This document shows, piece after piece, positions 50,866 to 59,827 of a stretch of 64,000 bases of DNA; position 1 is the stretch's first letter, and each line of letters begins with the position of its first letter. Below the pieces are notes generated by a model that made no database searches, had not been told where the DNA came from, and worked only from the letters and a program-made list of their open reading frames with translations. The DNA is taken from contig WHTV01000013.1 of the NCBI GenBank assembly GCA_009377535.1, forward strand, positions 1 through 64,000, written 5' to 3'. The position numbers were made by a program, and so were the translations under genes. This DNA comes from Kiloniellaceae bacterium (lineage in GTDB: Bacteria; Pseudomonadota; Alphaproteobacteria; Kiloniellales; Kiloniellaceae).

Positions 50866-51504
50866 CTACAGTCCGGCGCGCGCCAGCGCGTTCACGGCGG
50901 CGGCCGCCATGGCACTGCCGCCGCGCCGGCCGCGCAGAGTCAGATAGGCCACGCCGAGATCGGCAGCGATCAGCGCGTCCTTGGATTCGGCGGCGCCGAC
51001 GAAGCCGACCGGAAAGGCGAGGATCGCCGCCGGGCGCGCCGCGCCGGCCTGCAGGATTTCGATGAGACGATAGAGCGCCGTCGGCGCGTTGCCGATGGCG
51101 ACCACCGCGTCCTTGAGGTCGTCGCCCCAGAGGTCGACGGCGGCGGCCGAACGTGTCGTGCCGAGGCGCTGCGCCAGTTCGGGCGTGCGCGGGTCGTTGA
51201 GGGTGCAGAGCACGCGGTTGTCGGCCGGCAGGCGCGCCCGGGTCACGCCATCGGCCGCCATCTCGCAGTCGGCCAGTACCGCCGCACCGGCCCGCAGCGC
51301 GGCACCCCCGGCCGCCGCCACGTCGCCGCCGAAGGCCAGATCCGACACAATCTCCGGCATGCCGCAAGCGTGCACCACGCGCAGCGCGATCTCGCCGATG
51401 TCGCCCGGCAGGGCGGAAAGGTCGGTCTCCGCGCGCACGATCTCGAAGGAGCGCCTGGTGATCTCCTGCGGATCGCGGAGGTAGCTGTCGAGGGTCGTGG
51501 TCAT
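50866..51504 (-). CDS. cobH: Precorrin-8X methylmutase
   Basis: This 212-residue enzyme moves the C11 methyl to C12, making hydrogenobyrinate. Marks: the start TTTLDSYLRDPQEITRRSFE, IALRVVHACGMPEIVSDLAF with the catalytic His, ADCEMAADGVTRARLP, CTLNDPRTPELAQRLGTTRS, AVVAIGNAPTALYRLIEIL, and FPVGFVGAAESKDAL. GAGGTGG before ATG 51504 fixes the start; the 17 upstream codons are part of the intergenic repeat. It follows cbiX with about 127 bases between, which hold the palindromic repeat pair. Confidence 0.97.
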   Translation of the reverse strand: MTTTLDSYLRDPQEITRRSFEIVRAETDLSALPGDIGEIALRVVHACGMPEIVSDLAFGGDVAAAGGAALRAGAAVLADCEMAADGVTRARLPADNRVLCTLNDPRTPELAQRLGTTRSAAAVDLWGDDLKDAVVAIGNAPTALYRLIEILQAGAARPAAILAFPVGFVGAAESKDALIAADLGVAYLTLRGRRGGSAMAAAAVNALARAGL

Positions 51505-51525
51505 GCCGCCACCTCGCACCAGACC

Positions 51526-51610
51526 GTCACCCTCGGGCTTGACCTGAGGGTCCATGCTTCAGTCGTCCGAGCGGTTGCCCTGGATGCTCGGATCAAGTCC
51601 GAGCATGACA
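51526..51610. repeat. Inverted pair of REP-like palindromic elements between cbiX and cobH
   Basis: Two copies of a roughly 28-base palindromic element face each other. Copy one (51526-51553) reads GTCACCCTCGGGCTTGACCT then GAGGGTCCA. Copy two is inverted; its reverse complement (51584-51610) reads GTCATGCTCGGACTTGATCC then GAGCATCCA. Copy two folds as a perfect 9-bp stem (51584-51592 with 51598-51606) with a 5-nt loop; copy one has one mismatch. This resembles the dispersed extragenic palindromes common in alphaproteobacteria. It lies inside an otherwise tight operon and may act on mRNA stability or transcription. Confidence 0.7.
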
Positions 51611-51631
51611 ATTGTAAAGCGGTATCCATCG

Positions 51632-52669
51632 TCACGCCGGCTGCTTCTTCATGCTGACCGGCCCGAGGGGGTGGTCGGCATGGGGATAGGGATGATGCCC
51701 ATGATCATGCGCGTGGGCGTGGTCATGGTGGTGATGATGCCTATGATCCTGTCCATACCCGTGATCGTGGTTGTGGTGGTCGTGCGCGGCGACGCCGCTG
51801 CCGATGCCTTCCACGTGGTGGTGGTGGCTTTCCTGCGCCAGACCGACCTCCGCCTCGAAGCCGAGCACCTGCGCGCGGTACTTGCAGAGCTTGCAGTTCA
51901 TCAGGTTCTCGCCGTCGAGGATCTCCTGCACGCGCTCGGCGAAGGCGTCGAGCACAGCGGGATGGTCGTTCAGGTAGCCGGCCTTGACGAATTCGATGTC
52001 GGGATGGCGCGCGGCGACGAGGTCTGTGTGGTCGTAGATGCGCTGCACCAGGATGCCGGTGAAGAGGAAATAGGGGAACACGACGATGCGCCTGTAGCCG
52101 AGCTTGGCAGCATGCTCCAGCCCCGGCTCGACCAGCGGAAAGGTGACGCCGGAATAGCAGGTCTCGCCCCAGCCGAAGCCGAAGCCTTCCCACAGCAGGC
52201 GCATGATCTTGGCGACGTTGGAATTGGCGTCGGGATCGGAAGCGCCGCGCCCGACCACCATCAGCAGCGTCTCGTGGCGCGGCACGTCGCTGCCGGCGGC
52301 TTCCAGCGCTTCCTCGACGCGGGCGGCGGCGGCCTGCAGCAGCTTGGGATCGATGGCCAGCTCACGTCCGTAGTCGATGGTCATCTCGGGATGCCGGGCC
52401 TGGTAGGTGTTCAGCACCGAGGGAATGTCGTTCTTCGCGTGACCGGCGGCAAACAGCATGCCCGGCACGGCGAGGCAGCGGGTAACGCCCTTCGCGCGCA
52501 GCTTGTCCAATCCCTGGCGGATGATCGGCGTGGCGAACTCCAGGAAGCCGCTCTCGACATCGTACTGCGGCAGGCGCGCGCGGATGCCGCGGGCCACGGC
52601 CTCGAACTCGCTGACCGCGCCGGCATCGCGGCTGCCGTGGCCGCAGACCATCACGCCGAACTTCTCCAT
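51632..52669 (-). CDS. cbiX: Sirohydrochlorin cobaltochelatase CbiX with metal-binding tail
   Basis: This 345-residue two-domain class II chelatase (long CbiX) inserts Co2+ into sirohydrochlorin in cobalt-early synthesis. Catalytic His11 is in MVCGHGSRDAGAVSEFEA and a second in MLFAAGHAKND (His77). The C-terminus carries an MxCxxC motif (MNCKLC, 257-262), reported to bind a redox-active iron-sulfur centre in the Bacillus megaterium homologue, and a long His-rich tail (282-332, with HHHHHDHAHAHDHGHH) likely to store metal. AGGAG seven bases before ATG 52669 fixes the start. It stands among late-cobalt genes (cobN) in the same operon. Confidence 0.95.
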   Translation of the reverse strand: MEKFGVMVCGHGSRDAGAVSEFEAVARGIRARLPQYDVESGFLEFATPIIRQGLDKLRAKGVTRCLAVPGMLFAAGHAKNDIPSVLNTYQARHPEMTIDYGRELAIDPKLLQAAAARVEEALEAAGSDVPRHETLLMVVGRGASDPDANSNVAKIMRLLWEGFGFGWGETCYSGVTFPLVEPGLEHAAKLGYRRIVVFPYFLFTGILVQRIYDHTDLVAARHPDIEFVKAGYLNDHPAVLDAFAERVQEILDGENLMNCKLCKYRAQVLGFEAEVGLAQESHHHHVEGIGSGVAAHDHHNHDHGYGQDHRHHHHHDHAHAHDHGHHPYPHADHPLGPVSMKKQPA

Positions 52670-52724
52670 CACCCTACTCCTTGCAACGCCTGCCTATTGC
52701 CTGACTTGCCGGCCGGGCCGGACT

Positions 52725-54239
52725 TTACGGGGCTCTCTGGGGGCGGGGCAAAGGGAAATGCGCCACGCCGCGCGCACGCGCCATCTCAAGCACGCGGTCC
52801 AGATCGAGATGCGCCTCCAGATGCGCCGCGAGCTTGTCGAGGGTCGCCTCCACCTGGGCGTCATAGGACAGGCCCGAGACGGCACGGTCCTGCAGCCCGG
52901 CGAGAAAGGCCGCCCGGAAAGCGTCGTCGGCGAAGAGCCCATGCAGGTAGCAGCCCGCAACCTGTCCGTCCTCGGAGACAGCGCCTTGCGGCCGCCCTTC
53001 CAGAACGAGGAAAGGCCGCGCCAGGCCCTCGCCTTCGCTTACGCCGACATGCATCTCGTAACCCCTGACGGGCGCGCCGCTTTCCGAATGGGTCCCGCGC
53101 ACCTCCTTCAGTGCCTTCTCGCCGGTCAGCAGCGTTTCCACGTCCAGGAGGCCGAGGCCGGCGGCGGTCGCGCCCGCCGGGCCTTCGATGCCCTCGGGGT
53201 CCAAGACGCACCGGCCCAGCATCTGGTAGCCGCCGCAGATGCCGAGCACCCTTCCGCCGCGGCGCAGGTGCGCCGCAAGGTCGATGTCCCAGCCTTGGGC
53301 GCGCAGGAAGGCGAGATCGGCCAGCGTGGCCTTCGAGCCCGGCAGGATCACCAGGTCGGCATCGCCCGGCAACGCCCGGCCGGGCGCGACGAAGTCGACC
53401 GTCACGTCGGGCTCGGCGATCAGCGGATCGAAATCGTCGAAGTTGGCGATGCGCGCCAGTTGCGGCACGGCGATCTTGATGGCGCGCGCCGACGCCGTCG
53501 CGGCGCGGGAGAGTGCCACAGCATCCTCGGCCGGCAGTTTCGAGGCCGCCGGGAAAAAGGGCACGACGCCGAGGGACGGCCAGCCGGTGCGCCCGGTGAT
53601 GATGGCGAGGCCCTCGTCGAAGAGGCTGACGTCGCCGCGGAACTTGTTCACCACATAGCCGGCGACGCGGCCCGCCTCCGCCTCGCTCAAGACCGCATGG
53701 CTGCCGACCAGGGAAGCGATGACGCCGCCGCGGTCGATGTCGGCGACGAGGATCACCGGCAGGTCGGCGGCCTCGGCGAAGCCCATGTTGGCGATGTCGC
53801 CGCGGCGCAGGTTCACCTCCGCCGGGCTGCCCGCCCCCTCGACGATGATAAGGTCGGCTTGCGCCTGCAGGCGGGCGAAGCTCTCCAGCACCCGGGGCAG
53901 CAGCTCACCTTTCAGCGCCTGGTACTCGCGCGCCCGTGCGTTGCCGCGGATGCGGCCCTGCACCACCACCTGGGCACCGACCTCGCTCTGCGGCTTCAGC
54001 AGCACCGGGTTCATGTCGGTGACCGGCGCCACGCCGCAGGCCCGCGCCTGCAGCGCCTGGGCGCGGCCGATCTCGCCGCCGTCTGCCGTCACGGCGGCGT
54101 TGTTGGACATGTTCTGCGGCTTGAAGGGTCGCACGGCGAGGCCGCGCCGGGTGAAGGCACGACAGAGCCCGGCCACCAGCAGCGACTTGCCGACATCGGA
54201 GCCGGTGCCCTGCAGCATGATGGCCGGAGTCGAGCTCAA
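52725..54239 (-). CDS. cobQ: Cobyric acid synthase (adenosylcobyrinate amidase)
   Basis: This 504-residue enzyme adds four amides (b, d, e, g side chains) to adenosylcobyrinate a,c-diamide with glutamine and ATP. N-terminal DTB-synthetase-like domain: [61 protein letters not shown]-terminal class I glutaminase domain: [13 protein letters not shown] with the catalytic Cys, and GCYLHGLF with the His. The TTG at 54239 overlaps the cobO stop (TTGA) and yields the canonical [12 protein letters not shown] start; ATG 54218 would truncate the first strand. It is between cobO and cbiX in the operon. Confidence 0.95.
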   Translation of the reverse strand: MSSTPAIMLQGTGSDVGKSLLVAGLCRAFTRRGLAVRPFKPQNMSNNAAVTADGGEIGRAQALQARACGVAPVTDMNPVLLKPQSEVGAQVVVQGRIRGNARAREYQALKGELLPRVLESFARLQAQADLIIVEGAGSPAEVNLRRGDIANMGFAEAADLPVILVADIDRGGVIASLVGSHAVLSEAEAGRVAGYVVNKFRGDVSLFDEGLAIITGRTGWPSLGVVPFFPAASKLPAEDAVALSRAATASARAIKIAVPQLARIANFDDFDPLIAEPDVTVDFVAPGRALPGDADLVILPGSKATLADLAFLRAQGWDIDLAAHLRRGGRVLGICGGYQMLGRCVLDPEGIEGPAGATAAGLGLLDVETLLTGEKALKEVRGTHSESGAPVRGYEMHVGVSEGEGLARPFLVLEGRPQGAVSEDGQVAGCYLHGLFADDAFRAAFLAGLQDRAVSGLSYDAQVEATLDKLAAHLEAHLDLDRVLEMARARGVAHFPLPRPQRAP

Positions 54240-54871
54240 AACTCGATTCCCCTCTGGGCCTTCACCCCTTGTTCGCGGAAGGGGTGCTTCACCTGGGTCA
54301 TCTCGGTCACCAGGTCGGCCACCTCGATGAGCTCCGGCTTGGCGTTGCGCCCGGTCACGATGACATGGAGCATTTCCGGGCGCTTGCCGAGGAAGTCCAC
54401 CACCTCCGCCAGCGGCAGATAGTCGTAGCGCAGCACGATGTTGATCTCGTCCAGCAGGATCATGTCGTAGGGGCGATCGGCAGCGCGGCAGGCCTCGATC
54501 ATCTCCTGCGCCATCTCCCAGGCGCCCCTGGCGGCGGCGATGTCGCGGGCGCGGTCCTGGGTATCCCAGGTGAAGCCCTCGCCCATCGCCTTGATCGTCA
54601 CCTGGTCGCCGAACTTCTCCAGTGCCGTGCGCTCGCCGGTCTCCCATTTGCCCTTCACGAACTGCACGATGCCGACCTTCATGCCGTTGCCGAGAGCGCG
54701 GAACACCAGGCCGAAGGCGGCCGTCGACTTGCCCTTTCCCTTGCCGGTGTGGACGATGAGCAGACCCTTCTCCTTGGTCTTGTCGGCCAGCATCTTCTCG
54801 CGCGCGGCCTTACGCTTCTTCGCCTTCTCGTTGGCGCGGGCGTTGATTTCGTCTTCGGTCTGCTCAGTCAT
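54236..54871 (-). CDS. cobO: Cob(I)yrinic acid a,c-diamide adenosyltransferase (CobO/BtuR type)
   Basis: This 211-residue P-loop transferase puts the 5'-deoxyadenosyl group on Co(I) of cobyrinate a,c-diamide. P-loop [14 protein letters not shown] at 41-54; then [36 protein letters not shown] and [20 protein letters not shown] (Walker B-like), and [19 protein letters not shown]. The start ATG 54871 is preceded by GGAGGT, a strong site, and lies 2 bases from the cobN stop. N-terminal residues 10-35 are a charged helix rich in Lys/Arg. The stop overlaps the TTG start of cobQ. Confidence 0.97.
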   Translation of the reverse strand: MTEQTEDEINARANEKAKKRKAAREKMLADKTKEKGLLIVHTGKGKGKSTAAFGLVFRALGNGMKVGIVQFVKGKWETGERTALEKFGDQVTIKAMGEGFTWDTQDRARDIAAARGAWEMAQEMIEACRAADRPYDMILLDEINIVLRYDYLPLAEVVDFLGKRPEMLHVIVTGRNAKPELIEVADLVTEMTQVKHPFREQGVKAQRGIEF

Positions 54872-54873
54872 CG

Positions 54874-57800
54874 TCAGGCGACCTCCAGGCGCCTCAGAGC
54901 CGTCAATTCGGCGGTGGCGGAATTGGAACGCGGGCGCCAGAGGCCGCGCTCCTGGGCCTCCACCAGGCGCTCGGCCATCTCCGTCAGCGCCGCCGGGTTG
55001 TGGGCTTGCAGGAAGGATCGCACGGCCGGGTCTTCCAGGTAAGCGGCATAGACGGCATCGAAGTGATGATCCGCGACGGCGCCGGTGGTGGCCGCGAAGG
55101 CAAAGAGGTAGTCGACCGTCGCCGCCATCTCGAAGGCGCCTTTGTAGCCGTGGCGCATGACGCCGGCGATCCACTTGGGATTGACCACGCGGGCGCGCAC
55201 CACGCGGGCGATTTCTTCCTCCAGGGTGCGGATCTTCGGGCTCTCCGGGCGCGAGTGATCGTTGTGGTAGACGACGGGCCGGGTACCGGAGAGGTGCTCC
55301 ACCGCCGCCGTCATGCCGCCCTCGAACTGGTAGTAGTCGTCGGAATCCAGCAGGTCGTGCTCGCGGTTGTCCTGGTTGTGCACCACCGCCTCGATTTTCT
55401 TCAGGCGATCCTCGAAAAGACCCTGCGCCGCCTGGCCGCCGGCGCCGGCGCCATAAGCGTAGCCGCCCCAGGCGAGGTAGGCCTTGGCGAGGTCTGCCGC
55501 CTCCTGCCAGCCGCGCTCGTCGATGAGGGCCTGCAGGCCGGCGCCGTAGGCGCCCGGCTTGGAGCCGAAGACGCGGAAGCCGGCGCGCCTTGATGCTTCC
55601 TCCTCCGAGGCGCCTTCGGCGATCAATCTCGCGCGATCCTCGGCGACCTGCGCCGCCAGGGGATTCTGCGCGGCCGGCTCGTCGAGCGCCGCCACCGCAC
55701 GCGCCGCCGAGTCCACCAGGTCGATCTGCGCCGGGAACGCATCGCGGAAGAAGCCGGAGACGCGCAGGGTCACATCGACACGCGGACGGTCGAGCACCGA
55801 GAGCGGCAGAATCTCGAAGCCGGTGATGCGGCGCGAGGCGGTCTCCCAGGTCGGCTTCACGCCCATCAGGGCCAATGCCTGGGCGATGTCGTCGCCGCCG
55901 GTGCGCATGTTGGCGGTGCCCCAGGCGGAGAGTGCCAGGCGGCGCGGCCAGGCACCCTCCTCCTGACGATGGCGCAGCAGCAGGCGTTCGGCGGAGGCCC
56001 AGCCGAGCTGCCAGGCCGCCGGTGTCGGCACGGTGCGAGTGTCGACCGAGTAGAAGTTGCGTCCCGTCGGCAGCACGTCGAGACGCCCGCGGGTTGGCGC
56101 GCCGGAGGGCCCCGGCTCGACGAAGCGCCCCCTAAGGCCGGTCAGCAGGCCGGCGATTTCGGCATCGCCGGAGGCAGCGACGGCGGGGCGCACTGCCAAC
56201 TCAATCGTCGCCAGCACCGCGGCACTGCGCGACCAGCCCGGATCGGACTTGCGGTCTCCGGCGACCAGCGCCTGCGCCAGGCCTTCCAGGCGCTCCAAGG
56301 TGTCGCCCTGGCTGCGCCAGCCCTGCGGCGTGCCGAGCGCGCTCGGGCGCGGTCCCTCCCAGGCTGCACCCAGCACGCAGTCCAGCGGGTCGAAGCCCGC
56401 CAAACCGAGGTCGGCCGCCAGCGCACGGATCAGCGAGGCGTCACCGCCTTCGCCGCGACCGCGCGGCACGCGGGTCAGCGCGACCAGCAGGTCGGTCAGC
56501 TGGCGACCCTCCGGAGCGGCGCCGAAGATGTGCAGGCCGTCTCGGATCTGCATCTCCTTCAGCTCGCAGAGGTGGTTGTCGAGCTTGCCGAGCGCGCTAT
56601 CGTGATCGTCTCCCTCAGCGATGCCGCAGTCCTTGTCGAGGCCGCTGGCGGCCGCAAGCTCCAGAATATCCTGGCGCAGCACCTTCAGGCGCCGCGGATC
56701 AAGGCCCGAGGCCTCGTAGTACTCGTCGACCAGGCGCTCCAGCTCGGCCAGTGGGCCATAGGTCTCGGCGCGGGTCAGCGGCGGCGTCAGGTGGTCGACG
56801 ATGACCGCCTGGGCGCGGCGCTTTGCCTGGGCGCCTTCGCCCGGGTCGTTCACGATGAAGGGATAGAGGTGCGGCAGCGGGCCGAAGACGGCTTCCGGGA
56901 AGCAGGCCTCGCTGAGCGCCAGCGCTTTGCCCGGCAGCCATTCCAGGTTGCCGTGCTTGCCCATGTGGACCACCGCCTGCACGCCGACCGCCTCACGCAG
57001 CCAGGCGTAGAAGGCGAGGTAGCCGTGCGGCGGCACCAGGGCGGGGTCGTGGTAGCTTGTCACCGGGTCGATGTGGTAGCCGCGCGCCGGCTGCAGCCCG
57101 ATGACCATCTTGCCGAGCTTGTAGGCGGCGAGACGGAAGGCCTCGCCCTCGACGAAAGGGTCCGACTCGGGTTCGCCCCAGCGCGCCGTGACCGCGTCCT
57201 TTACGGCCTCCGGCAACTTGGCGAAGAAACGCTTGTAGGCCGTCACGGCGTAGAGTTCGCCGCCGGCCCGCGCGCGGCGGTCGGAGAGGTCGTTGGTCGG
57301 CCCGGCCGCCAGCCGCTCGATGAGGGCCTGGCCGTCGGCCGGCAGCTCGCCGGTGTCGTAGCCCTCGGCCTTGAGCGCGCGCAGCAGATTCATGGTGCCC
57401 GCCGGCGTGTCCAGCCCCACGCCGTTGCCGAGCCGCCCGTCGCGGTTGGGGTAGTTGGCCAGCACGATGGCCAGCGTGCGCTTGACCGCCGGAAGGCGTC
57501 TGAGGCGCAGCCAGTTCGCCGTCAGCGCCGCCACGAAGTCGATGCGATCCGCCTGCGGCTCGTAGGCGACCACCGACGCCTGGGTCTCCGCGTCGTAGCG
57601 CGCTTCGCCCTTGAAGGAGACGGCCCGGGTGAGCACCCGGCCGTCGACCTCCGGAAGTGCGACATTCATCGCGATGTCGCGCGCCGACAGGCCGGTGGTG
57701 CCGGCCGCCCAGGCGGCGGCATTGCCGCCGGAGAAGACCACCTGCAAGACCGGCCCGTCGCAGGCATCGAAGGGCGTCTCGGCCCGCGCCGCGCCGGGTG

Positions 57801-58614
57801 CCGAAAGTGCAAAGCCGGTGGCGTTCAGCACGATCTCCGCCCCGGAGTCCGTCAGCAGGCCGCGCACCACCTCGGCGGACTGGCTGTCCTTCAGGCTGTT
57901 GCAGTAGAGCGGCAGCGGGTTCACGCCGCGGGCGCTGAGCGCAGCGATGAGCGCATCCACCGGCGCCAGGTTGCCGGCCTGCAGCAGGGCCCGGTAGAAC
58001 ACCACGGCCGCCACCGGCGCCGCCGTCTGCCAGTGAGCGCGCAGGTCGTCGAGGCCCGGCTGGGACCTGCCCGGCCAGTAGAGCCCGGCGCGCAGCAGCG
58101 GGCGCGGTTCCTGCCACTCGCTGTCATGGCCGAGCAGGCTGGCGGCATAAAGCAGGAAATGGCGGGCGTTGTCCGGCCCGCCTTCGATGCAGTAGCGCCA
58201 AAGCCGGAAGGCGGCCTCTTCCTCGAGCGTCGTGTAGGCCGAGAGGCCCGGGTCCGGCTGCTCGTCGCCGGGCAGCAGGGCGAGCTTGATGTCCTGCGCG
58301 CGGCAGGCGGCATGGATCTGCTCCACGCCGTAGGGCCAGTAGCTCTCGCCGCCCAGCAGGCGCACCACCACCAGCTTCGCGCCCGCGATGACCTGCTCGA
58401 CATAGAGATCGACCGAGAGATTGTGGCCAAGCTGCATGAGGTTGGCGAGGCGCAGGCTGGGCGCGCCCTCGCCCAGGGTCGCCTGCGCCGCCGCCAGCGC
58501 CGCCAGCTCGGTATCTGCCGCCGAGAGGAAGACGATATCGCCGGGGTCCTGGCCGAGGTCTACCGCTTCAGAGCCGTCGCTGACCGTGCCGGGCGTCGCC
58601 TGGAGAAGATGCAT
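54874..58614 (-). CDS. cobN: Cobaltochelatase subunit CobN
   Basis: This 1246-residue large subunit of the ATP-dependent aerobic cobaltochelatase, which works with CobS and CobT, inserts cobalt into hydrogenobyrinate a,c-diamide. Length is typical. Marks: LGHNLSVDLYVEQVIAGAKL and GGESYWPYGVEQIHA near the N-terminus, VVHMGKHGNLEWLPGKALAL in the middle, DPGEGAQAKRRAQAVIVDHL, and DSDDYYQFEGGMTAAVEHLS with HNDHSRPESPKIRTLEEEIA toward the C-terminus. CobS and CobT are not in the window. It follows cobW by 12 bases and precedes cobO by 2. It competes in role with cbiX of the same operon. Confidence 0.97.
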   Translation of the reverse strand: MHLLQATPGTVSDGSEAVDLGQDPGDIVFLSAADTELAALAAAQATLGEGAPSLRLANLMQLGHNLSVDLYVEQVIAGAKLVVVRLLGGESYWPYGVEQIHAACRAQDIKLALLPGDEQPDPGLSAYTTLEEEAAFRLWRYCIEGGPDNARHFLLYAASLLGHDSEWQEPRPLLRAGLYWPGRSQPGLDDLRAHWQTAAPVAAVVFYRALLQAGNLAPVDALIAALSARGVNPLPLYCNSLKDSQSAEVVRGLLTDSGAEIVLNATGFALSAPGAARAETPFDACDGPVLQVVFSGGNAAAWAAGTTGLSARDIAMNVALPEVDGRVLTRAVSFKGEARYDAETQASVVAYEPQADRIDFVAALTANWLRLRRLPAVKRTLAIVLANYPNRDGRLGNGVGLDTPAGTMNLLRALKAEGYDTGELPADGQALIERLAAGPTNDLSDRRARAGGELYAVTAYKRFFAKLPEAVKDAVTARWGEPESDPFVEGEAFRLAAYKLGKMVIGLQPARGYHIDPVTSYHDPALVPPHGYLAFYAWLREAVGVQAVVHMGKHGNLEWLPGKALALSEACFPEAVFGPLPHLYPFIVNDPGEGAQAKRRAQAVIVDHLTPPLTRAETYGPLAELERLVDEYYEASGLDPRRLKVLRQDILELAAASGLDKDCGIAEGDDHDSALGKLDNHLCELKEMQIRDGLHIFGAAPEGRQLTDLLVALTRVPRGRGEGGDASLIRALAADLGLAGFDPLDCVLGAAWEGPRPSALGTPQGWRSQGDTLERLEGLAQALVAGDRKSDPGWSRSAAVLATIELAVRPAVAASGDAEIAGLLTGLRGRFVEPGPSGAPTRGRLDVLPTGRNFYSVDTRTVPTPAAWQLGWASAERLLLRHRQEEGAWPRRLALSAWGTANMRTGGDDIAQALALMGVKPTWETASRRITGFEILPLSVLDRPRVDVTLRVSGFFRDAFPAQIDLVDSAARAVAALDEPAAQNPLAAQVAEDRARLIAEGASEEEASRRAGFRVFGSKPGAYGAGLQALIDERGWQEAADLAKAYLAWGGYAYGAGAGGQAAQGLFEDRLKKIEAVVHNQDNREHDLLDSDDYYQFEGGMTAAVEHLSGTRPVVYHNDHSRPESPKIRTLEEEIARVVRARVVNPKWIAGVMRHGYKGAFEMAATVDYLFAFAATTGAVADHHFDAVYAAYLEDPAVRSFLQAHNPAALTEMAERLVEAQERGLWRPRSNSATAELTALRRLEVA

Positions 58615-58626
58615 CGCCCGCGCGGC

Positions 58627-59661
58627 CTAACCCGCGACCGCCGCGCGGATCGCCGCCTCGTCCAGGCCGGTCTCGCCGATGAAGACGAGGCGCGTGGCGC
58701 GGGCTTCCTCCGGGCGCCAGTCGCGATCATAGTAGTGCTGCAATCGTTCCCCCACGCCCTGCACCACCAGGCGCATGGCTTTGCCGGTGACGGCGGCGAA
58801 GCCCTTCACGCGCAGCACACCGTGGGCGGCGATCACCGGGCGCAGGCGCGCCAGCAGCGCATCGGGATTCGCCGCCTCGCCGAGTTCCACCGAGAACGAG
58901 GTGAAGTCGTCGTGGTCGTGTTCGCCGGTCGCATCGTGGTGCGACCAGCGGCTGTCGAGGTCGTCCTCCGCCGCCGCGTCGAGGCCGAGCAGCACCGCGA
59001 TGTCGATGGCGCCGTGGCTGGCGCGCAGGATCTTCACCGACGGGCGCAGGTGACGGGCCACCGTCGCCTCCACCGCGGCGAGCTGTGCTTCGTCCAGCAG
59101 GTCGGCCTTGTTGATGACCACCATGTCGGCGCAGGCGAGCTGCTCCTCGAAAAGCTCTTCCAGCGGCGTGTCATGGTCGAGTGAGTCGTCCGCTTCACGC
59201 TGCGCCGCCACGGCCAGGGGATCGCCGGCGAAGAGGCCGTCAGCCACCGCCGGGCCATCGATCACCGTGATGACGCCGTCGACCGTCGTGCGCGTGCGCA
59301 CTTCCGGCCAGGCAAAGGCCTTCACCAGCGGCTTCGGCAGCGCCAGGCCCGAGGTCTCGATGACGATGTGGTCGGGCGGCTGCGGCCGGTCGAGCAGCGC
59401 CTGGATGGTCGGCAGGAAGTCGTCGGCCACGGTGCAGCAGATGCAGCCGTTCGCCAGTTCCACCACGTCGTCCTCGCGGCAGTCCTCGATCCCGCAGCCC
59501 TTGAGGATTTCGCCGTCGACGCCGAGATCGCCGAATTCGTTGATCACCAGGGCGATGCGCCGCCCCCCGGCATTCTGCAGCAGGTGGCGGATGGTCGAGG
59601 TCTTGCCGGCGCCGAGGAAGCCGGTGATCACGGTGGCGGGAATCTTCGCGGGTGCTGGCAT
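58627..59661 (-). CDS. cobW: Cobalamin biosynthesis GTPase CobW (COG0523)
   Basis: This 344-residue G3E-family GTPase metallochaperone associated with cobalt supply has Walker A VITGFLGAGKTSTIRHLLQN near residues 11-30, the CxCC metal-binding motif ELANGCICCTVADDF, NKAD in VVINKADLLDEAQLA for guanine binding, and a C-terminal CobW_C domain. A His/Asp-rich internal stretch (SRWSHHDATGEHDHDDF) could bind metal. The bacterial CobW is thought to deliver cobalt to CobNST. It opens the long cobalamin operon; no cobalamin riboswitch was seen in the 166 bases upstream, which hold two strong hairpins. Confidence 0.95.
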   Translation of the reverse strand: MPAPAKIPATVITGFLGAGKTSTIRHLLQNAGGRRIALVINEFGDLGVDGEILKGCGIEDCREDDVVELANGCICCTVADDFLPTIQALLDRPQPPDHIVIETSGLALPKPLVKAFAWPEVRTRTTVDGVITVIDGPAVADGLFAGDPLAVAAQREADDSLDHDTPLEELFEEQLACADMVVINKADLLDEAQLAAVEATVARHLRPSVKILRASHGAIDIAVLLGLDAAAEDDLDSRWSHHDATGEHDHDDFTSFSVELGEAANPDALLARLRPVIAAHGVLRVKGFAAVTGKAMRLVVQGVGERLQHYYDRDWRPEEARATRLVFIGETGLDEAAIRAAVAG

Positions 59662-59700
59662 GATCTACCTGTTGTTCTGCGCGGCCCTGAGGGTGAACCG

Positions 59701-59750
59701 GAAGCGGCCCCGGATCAAGGCCTCAGGAGGCGTCAATCCGGGGCCGCTTC
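59701..59750. terminator. Long perfect hairpin between pntB and cobW
   Basis: A perfect 15-bp GC-rich stem (59701-59715 with 59736-59750) encloses a 20-nt loop, itself able to form a small 4-bp helix. It lies 40 bases upstream of cobW and 78 bases downstream of pntB, both on the minus strand. There is no T-run beside it, so factor-independent termination is not certain; it may be a terminator aided by position, an attenuator for the cob operon or an mRNA-stabilising structure. Confidence 0.6.
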
Positions 59751-59778
59751 ATCAGCTGGCGATGATGGCCCGAAAGCC

Positions 59779-59800
59779 GCTGCCGGGCTGTCCCGGCAGC
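59779..59800 (-). terminator. Second hairpin downstream of pntB
   Basis: A perfect 9-bp stem (59779-59787 with 59792-59800, loop CTGT) lies 28 bases after the pntB stop on the minus strand, followed by GGCTTTCGGG. It is a good terminator-like candidate for the transhydrogenase operon. With the larger hairpin just downstream it forms a tandem pair before cobW. Confidence 0.55.
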
Positions 59801-59827
59801 GACCGATTCCGGCTTGCCGGCGAGACC

